Assembly: GCA_024362935.1 (NCBI GenBank)
Contig: JANCRA010000032.1
Coordinates: 6,685,001 to 6,749,000 of the forward strand
From: Setophaga petechia
Taxonomy: Eukaryota; Chordata; Aves; Passeriformes; Parulidae
Direction: 5' to 3'
Length of the DNA stretch: 64,000 nt
This document shows, piece after piece, positions 63,765 to 64,000 of the stretch. Within the stretch, counting starts at the first letter, position 1; each line of letters starts with the position of its first letter. The notes under the pieces were generated by a model. The model worked only from the letters and a program-made list of their open reading frames with translations. It searched no databases and was not told the DNA's origin. The position numbers were made by a program, and so were the translations under genes.

Positions 63765-64000
63765 ATGTGGACACTGCATCTTCAAGAGTTGCAGTCTTCA
63801 ATAGATAACTGTCCTTCTCCTGTCTATTAGAGAGCTGATAGGACACCTTCGTATTTCAAGATCTGCATTCTGTCATATGAGCATTTGTTAGCATGTTAAA
63901 GTCAAAGTAAAATCAAGAAGCAGTAAAGCTTTATATCTTTTCCCAGCTCATTTTTCAGAAATAATTATGGTAGTTTGGTCCATGTTATTAATATTATAGG
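63765..64000. other. Terminal AT-rich non-coding sequence
   Basis: No coding or repeat features recognised up to the window edge. Confidence 0.5.

Noticed and set aside
1..64000. CRISPR arrays, bacterial operons, phage or plasmid genes
   Set aside because: No regularly spaced repeats of the right size, no ribosome-binding-site-led gene strings, and avian retroelements are present instead.

Overview
This window looks like nuclear DNA of a bird, most likely a songbird-like species. It is AT-leaning, has no compact ORF organisation, and carries four 3'-end fragments of CR1 LINE retrotransposons (about 5.72-6.21, 24.40-24.48, 59.82-60.28 and 63.59-63.76 kb), the characteristic LINE of birds and reptiles. 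It also carries one ~1.3 kb block (46.49-47.77 kb) that I recognise from memory as an abundant avian, probably passerine, endogenous-retrovirus/LTR-type interspersed repeat. Nothing bacterial, phage-like or plasmid-like is present, and no CRISPR array, rRNA or convincing tRNA was found.

No protein-coding gene can be called with confidence. Almost all ORFs are below 150 codons and lack recognisable domains; the longest (286 codons, 39.26-40.12 kb) is a by-product of a stop-free GC-rich minisatellite. The window is best read as intergenic or deep intronic sequence. A few stretches have exon-like properties (matching splice signals with an open, phase-consistent frame): minus 36678-36812, minus 30381-30458, and plus 49592-49654, where a short peptide resembles the C-terminal helix of a PH domain. 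All are weak candidates.

Layout. 0-1 kb: AT-rich sequence followed by a CpG-rich block. 1-12.4 kb: unique non-coding DNA with one plus-strand CR1 copy and several microsatellites. 12.4-12.7 kb: a cluster holding a TA-rich microsatellite, a perfect 31-bp inverted repeat and a 38-bp tandem duplication. 18.0-18.1 kb: a second perfect hairpin (21-bp arms) between 7-bp direct repeats. 22.1-22.5 kb: a weak CpG-enriched block. 24.4-24.9 kb: a CR1 remnant and small repeats. 39.3-40.1 kb: the strongest CpG island, containing an eight-copy 36/43-bp minisatellite and a possible splice donor; this is the best promoter candidate. 45.2-47.8 kb: a purine-rich tract, a pentamer microsatellite and the ERV/LTR-like repeat. 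48-64 kb: unique AT-rich DNA with two minus-strand CR1 copies near the end.

I did not find evidence for a new biological system. The most distinctive signals are the two near-perfect hairpins, which look like template-switch products or small-RNA-type hairpins, and the higher-order minisatellite within the CpG island. Family assignments rest on memory of consensus sequences, not on a search.
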